NCBI GenBank assembly: GCA_001936135.1
Contig: CP012809.1
Coordinates: 2,591,501 to 2,655,500 of the forward strand
DNA length: 64,000 nt
Source of the DNA: Saccharomycopsis fibuligera x Saccharomycopsis cf. fibuligera
Taxonomy: Eukaryota > Ascomycota > Saccharomycetes > Ascoideales > Saccharomycopsidaceae
Direction: 5' to 3'
Positions 25,683-37,400 of the stretch are shown one piece after another. The position numbers and the translations under genes are program-made. The notes under the pieces were generated by a model. It saw only the letters and a list, made by a program, of their open reading frames with translations. It searched no databases and had not been told where the DNA came from. How positions within the stretch are numbered: position 1 is the first letter of the stretch; the number at the start of each line of letters is the position of its first letter.

Positions 25683-28600
25683 ATGGCCGCGCCCCAATTG
25701 GTATGTAATAATGGCTGCAATGATAAACAAGTGTACCTTTCAGCCGCCGCCAGATTGCAATTGACTAACCTTTAACACTAGCAAGCAAATCCTGATATCG
25801 CTGATGGCGCCGCTGTTTCTGGCTATCAAAGCGGCGCCCCCAACGGCTCTGCCAACGGCTATGCCAATACCAATGGCAGTGCCAATGACACTGGCCTCGC
25901 TACCAGCGATGCTAACGGTACCGCTAATGCCAACGCTCCAGCCGGTCCAAATGGCGTCGCCACTACCAAAGCTCAGCAAGTCAAAGGCTTGGACCAAAAC
26001 CAATTGAACCAAGCTAAAGCTGAACAACAAACCACCGATGATACCACTCCTCAAGTACAGGCAGATAAGACTACGGAACAAGATAAGCAAACCAAGGAAC
26101 AAGAAAAAAAAAAGGCTGCTGAAGAGAAGGAAAAAGGGGCTCCTGAAGAAATTAAACGTCCTGCAGTGCCTGCTACATTCAGAGGTTGGAAAGAAGTCTC
26201 TGGATGGCGCGAAAGTGACACATTAACGGCAGAAGACGAATTAGATGATTTGCTTTCTACTCCAACCAGTTTGGAAAATTACTTGCCTGAGGTCGCTTAT
26301 GGTGACTGGTACCATAATGTAGGGGTTTTATTTCTCGGTGGGTTTCTTTCTTGGTTTTTTGGCTGGTTTGGGTTTTCTTTGGCCCCAGTGTTTTTCGTCA
26401 TTGTTATCACTACTGCGTACTACAGAACTCAAATTAGAAAGTATAGATCAAGAATCAAAGAAGGTACCCAAAGAGAAATGTCCGTCAAGAGAATTGAAAC
26501 AGACTATGAAACTATGGATTGGTTGAATGCATTGTTGGACAAGTATTGGATTTACTTGGAACCATACGTTTGCCAACAAGTGGCTGATAACGTCAATCCA
26601 ATCATTGCCACGTCTATTGCTTCATTGCCAGCGTTTATCAACAGTGTATGGATTGATTGTATTACTTTGGGCTCCAAACCTTTCAGAGTCGAGTCGGTAA
26701 AGACCTTACCGGAAACCTCTGATGATGTGCTTGTTATGGACTGGTGTTGCTCTTTTACTCCAAATGACTACCATGACTTGACCTACAAGCAATTGAAAAA
26801 CAGAGTCAGCCAAAAAGTAGTGGTTAAGATTAAAGTGTTTGGTATTCCTATTCCTATTGTCGTTAAAAACGTTGCCTTCAAAGCAACCGTTAGAGTCAGA
26901 ATTCACTTGATGGAGAGTTTCCCCCATGTTGATACTGTCAATATTTCCTTGCCAGAACTTCCAATGTTTGACTTTGTTACTAAGCTTCTTGGTGATACCG
27001 TTTTCAACTGGGAAGTTTTATCTTTTCCAGGCTTGTGGCCATTTATTTATGAGATGATTCAAAAATATGCTGGTCCTTTGGTCTTGCCTCCATTTTCTTT
27101 CCAATTGAATGTGGAACAATTGTTGGCTGGTGATATTAATGCTGCTTCTGGTATTTTGGCATTAACGGTGCACAGGGCCGAAAACATCAAGTTGTTTGAC
27201 AGAACCCTCGATAACACTATTGACCCATACATCACTTTTGGTTTCAATAACGAAGTCAGTGCTAAGACTACTACCCTTCAGGACACTAAGCTTCCAAAAT
27301 GGGACGAGACTTTGTTTATTTTGGTGAAGAATATGGCTGACCCATTAAGAATGATTATCTACGATTACAATGATGATAGAAAAGATGGACAGATTGGTAT
27401 TATCGATTACGACTTGCAAACTCTAAAGGATGAACCAGAAAGAAAAAACATCCATGAAAGATTTATGAGAAACAACAAAGCTGTGGGTGACTTGAATTTC
27501 AGTTTCAAATACATGCCTGCAATTTTGCCAAAGAGATTGATTGATGGGTCTACTGAACCACCACCAGAATTGAACACCGGTATTGTCAGAATCGAGATTG
27601 GCCAGGCCACTTTTGACTCTGATACCCCCGTTACTGCCTCAGTGGAATTCAATGTTAATCACAAGAATGTTGCAAAGACTAGTGTCTTCAAGAAGAATAA
27701 TGAACCAAGCTATGGTATCACTACTAGACACGCCATCACTAATCGTGCTAATGCTAGAGTCGCTCTTTTACTAAAAGATGCCAACGGCAAAGAAATCAAC
27801 TCCATTCATAGTTCATTGAACGATCTCATTGACCGTACCGTTATTGGCAAACCTTCAGTCTCGTTCAAAGACGGACTTGGCAAAGTTGATATTAGCGCAT
27901 TTTGGCAACCAGTCAAGATTGACTCCGTTTCAGGTGCTCTCAGTTACACCGACCCAATTGGGGTAGTGAAAGTTATTGTTAGCCATGCTAGAGATTTGCG
28001 TAATTTGGAAACCGTTGGTACTATTGATCCATACACTCGAGTCTTGGTGAATGGGTTCGCCAAGTCCAGAACAACGTTCAAGGACTCTACTACCAATCCT
28101 GACTGGAATGAAGCGCTTTGGGTACCAGTGACTTCTGTTAATCAAAAGCTTACTCTTGAAGTAATGGACGTTGAAACTCACAATGATAGATCATTGGGTG
28201 CGTTTGACGTCAAGTTGACTGATATTATTACTAGAGACGAGAAGGGCGAATTAACTCCATTTGAAGACAAAGAGCCAAGAACTAATAGATTGGTGGCTAA
28301 GAGATTCTCCAAGGGTAGTATCACTTACTCTATCAGCTTTTACCCATTGCAGAAAGTTTTGGACATTGATGAAGAAAAACAAATTGAACAAAGATCTCAA
28401 GAGCTTGCCGCAGCTAGAGAACAAGAAGCTACACTCTCTGCAAAGGAAAAGAAATTGAAGGAGGAAAATGAAAAAGAAGAACAAGAATTGGCCAAGTTTG
28501 ATGAAGCAATCCCATTGGCGCCACCAGTTGGAGATTTCAGTAAGACCGATAAACAAAGAGTCACTTTGGAAGAATTGGTGGCATTTGAATCAGGGGTTTT

Positions 28601-29513
28601 TGTGTTTAAGATTTTGGGAGTTCAAATTGCCCAAAAAAAGGCATATTTACAAGCATTTTTCGACGCTGGTGGGTATTCTGAGCTCACTTCACCAAAATTG
28701 ACTAGAGAAAATAGTAAATTCACAGGTAACGGTGATGTTGTCATTAAAGAACTTAGTTGGTCGGAAACTGTATTTAGACTTGCTGAAGATAAAGATCACA
28801 ACCGTGCTGAAGATCCACTTGCTGAAGTTTCTATTCCAACTCTTAATTTGCTCAAAAATGCATACTATGAACCGTTTGATCTCAAGTTAAATGACGGTTC
28901 AGTGGTTACCCTCAAGGCTAGATTTATTCCAACCGTGCTCGAAGAGTTACCTGAGTCTGATAGAATCATCAGTTCTGGTACCTTGTCCGTTGATATTCAT
29001 GGTGCTAACAATTTGATTTCTGCTGACAGTAATGGTAAATCTGACCCATTCTGCAGATTGCTTCTCAACGGTACTGACGAAGTCTTCAAGACTAAAACTA
29101 AAAAGAGAACTCTTGACCCACATTGGAACGAAACCACTTCGTTTGAAGTCTTTAACAGATACTACGCCTTTTTAAAAATTGCAGTATTTGATTGGGATTT
29201 CGGTGCTGGACAAGATGACGAATTGGGTGAGTTTGACTTCCCGCTTTCCGAAGTGAAATCTGACGGGACTCCGACTGAAGTGGAAGTGAAATTGGCCGGC
29301 AAAGGTGGCATTCCTAATGGTGGCGTGGTGAAGTTGACTTTTAGATTCAAACCAGGCTACATTATCCCAGTCAAGAAGGATGAAAGATCACTTACTGATA
29401 ATGCAGTTTTTGATACCGGTAAGACTTTTGTTGCCGGCGGTGGTAAAGTCATTGGCGGTGGGGTTGGTGTTGTTGGTAAAGTGAAGAACTCGATCTTTAG
29501 CAAAAAAGGGTAA
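25683..29513 (+). CDS. Tricalbin (ER-plasma membrane tether), spliced
   Basis: Extended-synaptotagmin/tricalbin that bridges cortical ER and plasma membrane and transfers lipid. Exons are 25683-25700 and 25782-29513, giving 1249 aa. The donor is GTATGT at 25701 and the branch GACTAAC at 25763-25769; the intron falls after codon 6. The N-terminal 75 residues are Ala/Asn/Gly-rich and would be missed without the first exon. A charged stretch follows, then a hydrophobic hairpin at about 183-215 (FLGGFLSWFFGWFGFSLAPV), an SMP lipid-transfer domain at about 240-440, and C2 domains at about 460 (RAENIKLFD), 730 (ARDLRNLETVGTIDPY) and 1075 (NGKSDPFCRLLLNG), each with Asp clusters for calcium. A charged coiled coil lies at about 865-915. 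Which of Tcb1/2/3 it corresponds to is not decided. Confidence 0.92.
25701..25781 (+). other. intron of tricalbin gene
   Basis: An 81-base intron, phase 0, donor GTATGT, branch GACTAAC, acceptor ACACTAG, after only six codons. Confidence 0.88.
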
Positions 29514-29977
29514 TTAGATGTATGCTTTTTAATTGTTTGAAGCGCGGTTTGTTGATTTTCTAGTTGTTCTTATTTTTTTTTATTTTTTTTTTCTCTTTTA
29601 CTATTATTATCGCTTTCGATTTCTATTATCACAATAGAGTTGAATGTCGCTTTAGTACAAAATGTATTTTATTTTATTTACCTGTTTTTAAAGAGCTATA
29701 GTTGATTGTGAAGTCTTTTCAATGTAAGGACCGTTCGTTATGCATGTTGGGGGACTCATTACTAGGCTACGCCATGGGCGGCCAAGGGTTGCCCGGCCGT
29801 AGTGGACCAATGGCGTTGCAAAGAAAAAAAAGCAGAAAATCCGTAAGCTGAAATGTAAAATTAAGCACCAGCTACATAGAGAGAAAGATAGTAGTGATAG
29901 AGACACCATCATTTACAACATACACGCATACAACACACACGCATACAACACAACTCTATAACTAATAGCAAACAAAA
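29514..29977. promoter_or_regulatory. QCR10 upstream region with CCAAT box
   Basis: No gene seen. GGACCAATGG near 29804 is a CCAAT box of the kind bound by the Hap2/3/5 complex that controls respiratory genes. A GC-rich patch (GGGCGGCC) lies at about 29775. Confidence 0.5.
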
Positions 29978-30706
29978 ATGGTTTTCGTATGTACATTAGC
30001 AAACACTACTGAGCGTGTGATGATGAGCGCTGAGATGGTGTAATCAGGTTTGGCTTCTTATATTGCCAACAGTTGCATACATTTCATCGCTTAAAATTGA
30101 AAAAATGGTGATTATTGGTAATGATAATGGCACTGATTACTAACATTTATTTCCCATCTTGGTTTGATTTTGTTTGATGAGTGTTCTCGCCGAATGGAAT
30201 ATGTGTGATTGTTACGTTGGATCTAAAATGTGTCTGCTCGAATTATACAACGCCAAGTTCACTCTGTCTACAAGTTAATCTTCTGCGCTATAAGTGGCAT
30301 GAACTCTATGCCAAAATGCTCGGAGCAACACATTATTTAACCGAACCTTTTCAAGTCAAGCTACGGTTCAACTAAAAGCTACTTTTTATCTGATGTACCC
30401 ACAACCATTCCTTTCATTGCTACAGCGAGGCTCTCTTTGATTGCAAAAATAAAACCAAATGATGGACTTTCAATTCTTTTTTTAATATAGCAAGCTTCTA
30501 GAATTGCCTACAAATCTGCCCCAACTGCTTTGTTTTCATTGAAAGCATACTTGCCAAACATTGTTTTCTTTGGTGCTGCTGCCGGTGCTGCTGTCTTCAC
30601 TTTTACTGAACGTGTCCCATTGTTCAGAAACACTTTCTACAAGAAGATTCCAGTTTTTGGTTCTCACTGGGATATCCAAGTTGACCCACAAGACACTTAC
30701 TACTAA
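29978..30706 (+). CDS. QCR10: QCR10, cytochrome bc1 complex subunit 10, spliced
   Basis: Small single-span subunit of respiratory complex III in the inner mitochondrial membrane. Exons are 29978-29986 (ATG GTT TTC) and 30491-30706, giving 74 aa. Donor GTATGT at 29987, acceptor AATATAG ending at 30490. Exon 2 reads QASRIAYKSAPTALFSLKAY, then a membrane span (PNIVFFGAAAGAAVFTF), then TERVPLFRNTFYKKIPVFGS, which aligns with TEGWPKFQDTLYKKIPLLG of Saccharomyces Qcr10. An intron near the start is also known in Saccharomyces QCR10, but a short one. The 504-base intron here is odd: its only TACTAAC lies 346 bases before the acceptor used. Confidence 0.88.
29987..30490 (+). other. unusually long intron of QCR10
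   Basis: A 504-base intron with donor GTATGT and a perfect TACTAAC at 30138-30144. The first AG after that branch point (30179-30180) would give a product ending after a few codons. The coding acceptor is at 30490, with no consensus branch point close to it. The stretch between may hold folded RNA, an embedded RNA or a regulatory splice site. A weak box C (GTGATGA, 30017-30023) and box D (CTGA, 30133-30136) are present without a visible terminal stem. Confidence 0.7.
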
Positions 30707-31155
30707 GCTAGTTCAATTTAATCTCAAAGTTTTGAATAGGCTAAGCTCCAACAAAAGAGAAATAAAGACATGTTTATTTTATTTGCTTTGATGTGTGTAT
30801 ATAATGGTATGATTTCTTAATAAAAGACCCGATTTTTAATGCGTTATTATATGACACTGTAATAGGTGAATTATCCTCCAAGAGACTGTAATTTATAGAG
30901 CTGTTATATTTTGCATATTTTTTTTAAAAAAAAGGGAAGAATAGCTTGTGGCTTTCCGCGTAGTGGAACTCTGCGTTCCAAACATACGGAAATCAAACTA
31001 CTTTTCTTTTGTGCTTTCATCGCCTTTTCCCCCGCGGAGCGCCAAAACGCATCGCCAAGTACTAGAGGATGATTATGACCAAACGTCAACTCACTTTGCA
31101 ACACATCAAAATCGAGACATGATAACGCTTAAAAATAGCAGCAGCAACAGTGAAA
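30707..31155. promoter_or_regulatory. QCR10 3' region and MNN4-like promoter
   Basis: No gene recognised in 449 bases. Confidence 0.5.
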
Positions 31156-31283
31156 ATGTCCACCAATTTGCTGGTTTCAAGATATAGACTGTTGACTCAG
31201 AACTATGACAACGCCAGCCGTCAGAGGAAGCAAAAAATTGGCATCTTTCCTAACCATTATCAAAATCACAGACATGACAACAA

Positions 31284-31358
<75 letters not shown>

Positions 31359-33687
31359 TAGCAGCAGCAGCCACGCCATTCGTCAAAGCCTGCCGGTAAA
31401 GTTGACGCATACATTGCGACGGCTTCTACTACTTCTTAGTAGGAATATAAAAATAATCTTCATCTTCACAGTAGTAGGACTTTTTGCCTTCTTTGCAGTT
31501 CAAAAATTCGTGCCGGAACATTTGTTGTCCTTTACAAACAAACACACTACTAAGGAGCTCCAATATCACCAATTGAGCCTTGATCAGTATTCACCATCAT
31601 TTAGAGAAAAATTGACTACTATACATTTTCCACAGCCCATAGTTGAGCATCTTTATGAGACTCGTCGCATTAAGAATGAGCTGACAACAGAAGGTGCAAC
31701 TTTCCCAGGACCAAGAACTAAAAGTGGATCGTTGCAGTTCTCTAAGGATAAGGAAGAAAAAGAGGAAGAAGCAATAACCTTGCAAGATGTTATGGTTTCC
31801 ACATTGTTTGATAGAAGGTTAGCGCCCGCATTATCGTTATCCATGTTTAGGCAAAGGCTTGATGTGCAGGGTGAGTTTGACCACAGTTTTAGAGTTCCGT
31901 TTGCCTGGCAGGCTTGGATAGATCTAGAAGGAAGACTACGAGATTTGGAACATGTTGAGGATGAAGGACTATTGGAGGATTGTCAAAACCTAAACGGCAT
32001 GCTCCAAGATAATGATAGTGCTGATATCGATGGCTACGACGGTCTCAATTGTGATGAGCATAACATACAGAATGGTTTAGGATTCTGGTTGCAAAAGGTA
32101 AAAGTGAAAGGGCCAGTAGGGAAACTGTTTTCAATATCTACTAGGAGAGTTATCGCAACATCTTATTTACAATATTCAGCGCCAATACCAGAAAGACTCA
32201 TGTTTCTAAACATTGATGACTATAATCGCTCTTTGGTTTTACCAACTAGAAAAGTTGAGAATAAACTAAACTCATTGCTACATTTGGCTTCTGAGTATAT
32301 TTTACAAGAGTATAAGACTCGTAAAACAAGCCAAATAAGCACTGGAATCCAATTCCCTTTAGAATTGGAAGCATTATCCAAGTCTTTAAAGGCTTGTGAA
32401 AAAGAAGGAGCTGCTATCCATATGAAAGAGATGATGTACGATGATACAAGATTAGTACTTGATGATGTGGGTAATCTAAAATTGAATCGCTCCAATTTTA
32501 ATCTAGACCTTGGAAAAATAAAAAGCGAGCTATTACAGAACTTTAATAATGTACCGAAAAGCCAAAAACACACATCTTTAGACTACAAGTTTCTTACCAA
32601 AATCAAAGCCATTGATCTCAATAATCCTCCAAAATATTTTCATGAAGCGATTCTCAGCACCAAGCGCCATAGTGGCTCACATTACGACTGGAGGTTTTTC
32701 AATAAAGCCATGATCAATGACTATGAACGGCAACTTATCTTACACCAACTTACTAAAGCATGGCTTACTTTTTGTCAAAGCGCCGGTATTAAAAGTTGGC
32801 TAATGCACGGTACTTTACTAGGGTACTATTTCAATGGCATGAATATGCCATTTGATAATGATTTGGATGTTGTGATGACCATGGATTCGTTAGTGAGGCT
32901 TGCCAAACTTTACAATCAAACACTAGTGGTAGATGCTAGCAAGCGGCACAATCAGCACGAAGTTTTGGGCAGTAATGCATATTTAATTGATGTAAATCCT
33001 CAATTTCTTGAAAGAACCAAAGGTAATGGCGGAAACACTATAGACGCTAGATTCATTGATATTCATTCCGGATTGTATATAGACATCACTGGCATTGCTA
33101 GAACTATTGACCACAAAAATTTCAACAAGCGGCAATTGGCAAATTTCCAAAAAGAATTCAATCAGATGCTCGACCTGGATTATTTGGATAAAATTGAGAT
33201 TACCACTATTAATCAAGCTAGATACAATGCTGAACTTGATAATATTTTACGGACATTGATTGACAATAAGGAAGTTTTCAATTGCAAAAACAATCATTTT
33301 TATACACTAGACGAGTTAAGTCCGTTGAAAGAAGTGTATTTTGAAGGATTAAAAGCATATGCACCTCACAATATTGAACTGATTATGAAAAGAGAATACA
33401 ATAAAGGGTTGTATAAATATAAATTCAAGAATTATATTTTTCGCAAGCAGTTACGGTTATGGGTAGCAATAGAAGATTGTTCAGCAAGTCTTAGCGATTA
33501 CGCATGCTTGAAGAATCCAAAAGTTGAACATGAGTATAATCAGACTAGGGATTTTACTTATCACCATGAGTACTACTATAGACGAAAACTGTTTATCAAT
33601 GAAGTAAAATTTAAGCCACCGTTAGTTGTTAGGGACGATCCATGGATTATGGAGTTTGCTAATGAAGTACAACAGCTACGTTCATAG
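31156..33687 (+). CDS. MNN4/LicD-family Golgi membrane protein
   Basis: Type II membrane protein of 843 aa, probably needed for mannosylphosphate addition to N- or O-glycans in the Golgi. The frame opens at a GTG six bases upstream; the first ATG is at 31156. After a basic N-terminus with an (Asn-Ser)n repeat comes one membrane span at about 96-115 (IIFIFTVVGLFAFFAV), then a lumenal domain. The LicD core is at about 520-590: HYDWRFFNKA, WLMHGTLLGYYFNG and PFDNDLDVVMTMD, the last being the DxD-type nucleotidyltransferase signature. HYDWRFF and the LicD core fit the Mnn4 family. Several Mnn4-type paralogues occur in Candida-clade yeasts, so no exact gene is named. Confidence 0.82.
31282..31365 (+). 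repeat. coding AACAGC hexanucleotide repeat
   Basis: Tandem array of a 6-base unit encoding alternating Asn-Ser, passing into AGC repeats (poly-Ser) within the cytosolic N-terminus of the MNN4-like protein. Likely length-variable. Confidence 0.9.
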
Positions 33688-34427
33688 ATTTTGATTTCAA
33701 TGAATTAATGTATTGCTTACGGAAAAGCACAGTGGAATATCATTTTGTTATGTGAAAAATTTTGCAGATAGCAAAAGAATCCTTAAAGCTGCAGTTCCTT
33801 ACTTCCTCCCAGGCAAAGGACTTACCTACATACTTATTCACCTGTTTCAAGTTCCCACGCGAAGTCTCTCCTTGCCTGTTGCTTCGAAGAAGTCCTATTG
33901 ATGACAAAGAGCCTTTGACGCTTTTTTTAGATGATTTTCCTGCGATGCGGTGCATAGTCCATCACTGCGGAACTTGTTTACACACAATCTGTTGTTTATT
34001 TGCCTTTAAGACTGCCACATCGGGATAAACGTAAGCATACCTAACTGCGTCGGGACGCATTGGTTTGTTTACGTTTTGCCGAGTTTTGTCTGCTTCCTTG
34101 GATCCTTTTTTTTTATTTTTATTTTTTTTGAGCAACTCGAAATTCTCGAAAATATATTTATGTCTATTTACATTGCTTCATGTGTTTTTCTGTTTCAATT
34201 AGATTTAACTTCCGTACTTCTCTCTGATTCAATCTTGTTTACTTCCAAAAAAAAAAAAAAAAAAGGAGTTGCAATCTGTTTACTTATTTGTTTTGTTTAT
34301 TTGGCCATTTGTTTATCTGCAAAACAAGCTGTCATATATATTCTATTTATTCATCCAATCACAGACTCATTTATTTATCCAATTGATATAACTATTGACT
34401 TTCTCTGATACTTTTACTTAAATTTCA
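33688..34427. promoter_or_regulatory. intergenic, upstream of repeat-protein gene
   Basis: 740 bases with short frames on both strands that match nothing I recognise. It contains an A run at 34246-34264 and a T-rich patch near 34107-34130. Confidence 0.5.
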
Positions 34428-37400
34428 ATGGAGTCAATGTCGTTGTACGAGTACCAGAACGACCAGTCCGATGTGGATGTGTCTGATTTCTTGGACCATT
34501 TGGAGCATCTCGAAAATAAACGGTATGTTAATGTTGCTTTTATTTGCAAACAAAGCGATAATCCCCAACATTAGAGTTCAATTATTTCACATTTAATAGA
34601 AATGGTAGTTACTAATCTAAACTCTTTAGCAAAAAGGAAGACGAGCTCAGAGCCAAAAAACTAGAGGCTGAACTTAAAAGAATGAAAACTATCTCAAAAT
34701 CATATGGCACTTTTAAGCAAAAAAGTCCTCGCAGTAGAGCTACTAAAAGGGCCTCAAGATATATGCCCCCTTACGAAGATGAAGAAGATTTGGTTGAAAA
34801 AGAAGAAGAATTAACTGAAAGTTTTGATTCTGACCAGGAAAACAAATGGGACTTTGAGACGACTTCACCTTCTAAACATAACACTTTGAAGAGTTCCAAA
34901 GAATTTAGCTTTGATAACACTCAAGATTATAGCCAGTATAATCATCACAATAAAAAATCTCCAACCCGTCATGATTTTGGTGATCTTGACGATGACGACG
35001 AAGAAGATTCTGCTTACAGTCGTCTGACTAGGGATCGTTACAAGATGTCTATTTCCGGCACAAGAACCCCATCACCTTCGAGAAGAGAGCGGTCTCCTCA
35101 AAATTCAAGAAAAATTAAACACGAAGATGATGAAGACATTTTTGAAGATAAGTATCTAAGACATAGTACCCGCAGCAACAGCCCCCGTCGCAACCACTAC
35201 AGCCCAAAACAACAGCAACTACAGCAAGCTGATTTTGACAGGAAATTGTCGGTACGGGCTAGAAGATATCTTGCCAATGATGAGATAGACGACTTGGAAG
35301 ACGAGGATATTGACGATATTATTAGACTTATTTCACCAATTGCCAGAAAATTATCCAAGGCTAAAGCATTATCAAGCAGCACCAACACGTACTCTCACTC
35401 TCCAAGATCCGAGCCACTGTCACCATTGAAAAACAAGCACAGGAATAAAAATCGTGGTAATCTGTACTTGTTCTCACCAGCATGCAGTCCTGCAAGATCT
35501 ATTGGCAAACGACTTCCTGTTATTGAGGATGCCACTGAGCAGTCTTTTGATTCCAATTTGAGCGATTTAGACCAAGATACATATACCCAGATCAGAAGCA
35601 GCAGTCCTTTATCCAAAAAGAAAGCTAATAAGAAGGCGGGTTGGGAAAAATACCTCAATGATGATGATGATTATGATTATACCCTTAAAAATACCAAAGT
35701 GAAAGCAACTTCCACTGATTACAGCACTGATGATAGTGAAGACAACAATCCATTAAAATACCAATCTGCTTACAATTACGAAAAATCATTGGACTCCAAA
35801 CCAAAATATTTCAAGCAGGAATTGGAGCGGAATGAAGACCTACATTGCCTTTCTTCAGATTCTGATGGCCATGATACCCTTAGTTCATTGAGAAGATCTC
35901 CAATGCGCCCTAAAACTTCTTGCCCTGCAAAGATTGAGCCATCTGAATCAACCACCAGTTCTACTGCTTCTTCACTTTCTTCGTCTCCGCACTCCAGATC
36001 AACCAAAAGAACTACAATTTTTGATAATTTAGAAGAAGAGATCGAACAAGAATCTATACAACAACAGCAGCAGCAAAACCAGTCTCCTCAAAAGAACTTT
36101 TCGCCATCTCTTTATGATTTGGACGAATTTGAAGAAGAGCCTGCACTTTTCTCATTATCTCAACCCAACTCTCTTGCTGCTAAATTGAAGCAACATTCTG
36201 ATGCTAAGCAGGTGAATAACAAACATAAGGATGAATTGTCGAGGTCTTTACCTACTCCGAGCGATAAGTTCAAACCAGCACCAAATATTTCTAGCTCCAC
36301 AATGTCTTTATTACGGAAACTTTCCGAAAGACAGTCAACTTTTAGTCTGTCACCAACTAGCACAATGCGCGGTGATTCTAATTACAATCTGGAAGATCAA
36401 TCAACGACGAGGACTGCCACAGCAGAAGCAGAAACAGCATCCTCATCGCCAACAAACAATACTGTTTTTGACGTCAGCAAATATGATATGAAAGACGATT
36501 TAAACAATTTGTCTAGTTTCTTAAGAGGAAGAAACAGCGTTCGAATTAGCAAGAAGAATAGAGAGACTGGTGGCGCTGCAAGAAACAGTAATTCTGTCTC
36601 TCCATCAAGATTGGATGCAGTTGATGAAGACAATGAAGCAAGCAATAGCACATTCATTAGATCTTCAGCCGAACCTGAACCTGAGCCAGCCGTTCCAAAA
36701 AACAAAACTTTAGAAAGATTGATGTCACTTTCATATGAAAAATCAATTAGAAAAACTATCCCACCTTCATCATCTACTATTAGTCCAAAGTCTCTGCCAG
36801 TTTCTCATATGGGAAGCGAGCAAAGCGGATCCAGGTTCAGTTCTCCATCAAAACAGAATGATATTGGTGGTAGTGAGGGAATCAAAGGAAAACGATTAGC
36901 AACTGATTCTGCTGCTAGAGGTGGAAGAGACAGCTTGCCTCATAGTGGCAGTGCCGCAAGTGCCCGCTCAAGAAGTTCCAGCCCAGTCAGAGACCTTATC
37001 AATAAACACAACCAGCTATTCAACAATGGTACTAATAAAAAAGAAGATCAAGAAGAAAAATCATCACGACCAAGAGCGTTGAACAGCAACAGCAACAACA
37101 GATTCCCATCTCCAAAGGCTATCAGCTCTCTTGCTAGCAAATTTGAGAATGTGAACAACAATGATAATGAGGAATTAAGATCTAATGAAACGGATTCGAG
37201 AAGATCACCAAGTCCAACTGGCAAAACTACTTTCTCCTCCCCGTTAATGAGACAAAGAGCTCAAGAACTAGAAGAATTGAAAAATTATACCAGTCATGGA
37301 TCACCATCTACACAATCACAATCTCCACTACAATCACAATCACAGTCACCACAAACCCCGCAGTCACCACTGAGAAGCAGATCAAGATTTGGCACAATTA

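Noticed and set aside
30181-30375. 64-codon frame inside the QCR10 intron
   Set aside because: It is intronic, out of phase with the gene and has no similarity to a known protein.
33740-33955. Minus-strand 71-codon ATG frame with an internal GTATGT
   Set aside because: No branch point or second exon before the neighbouring MNN4-like gene; it looks like chance.
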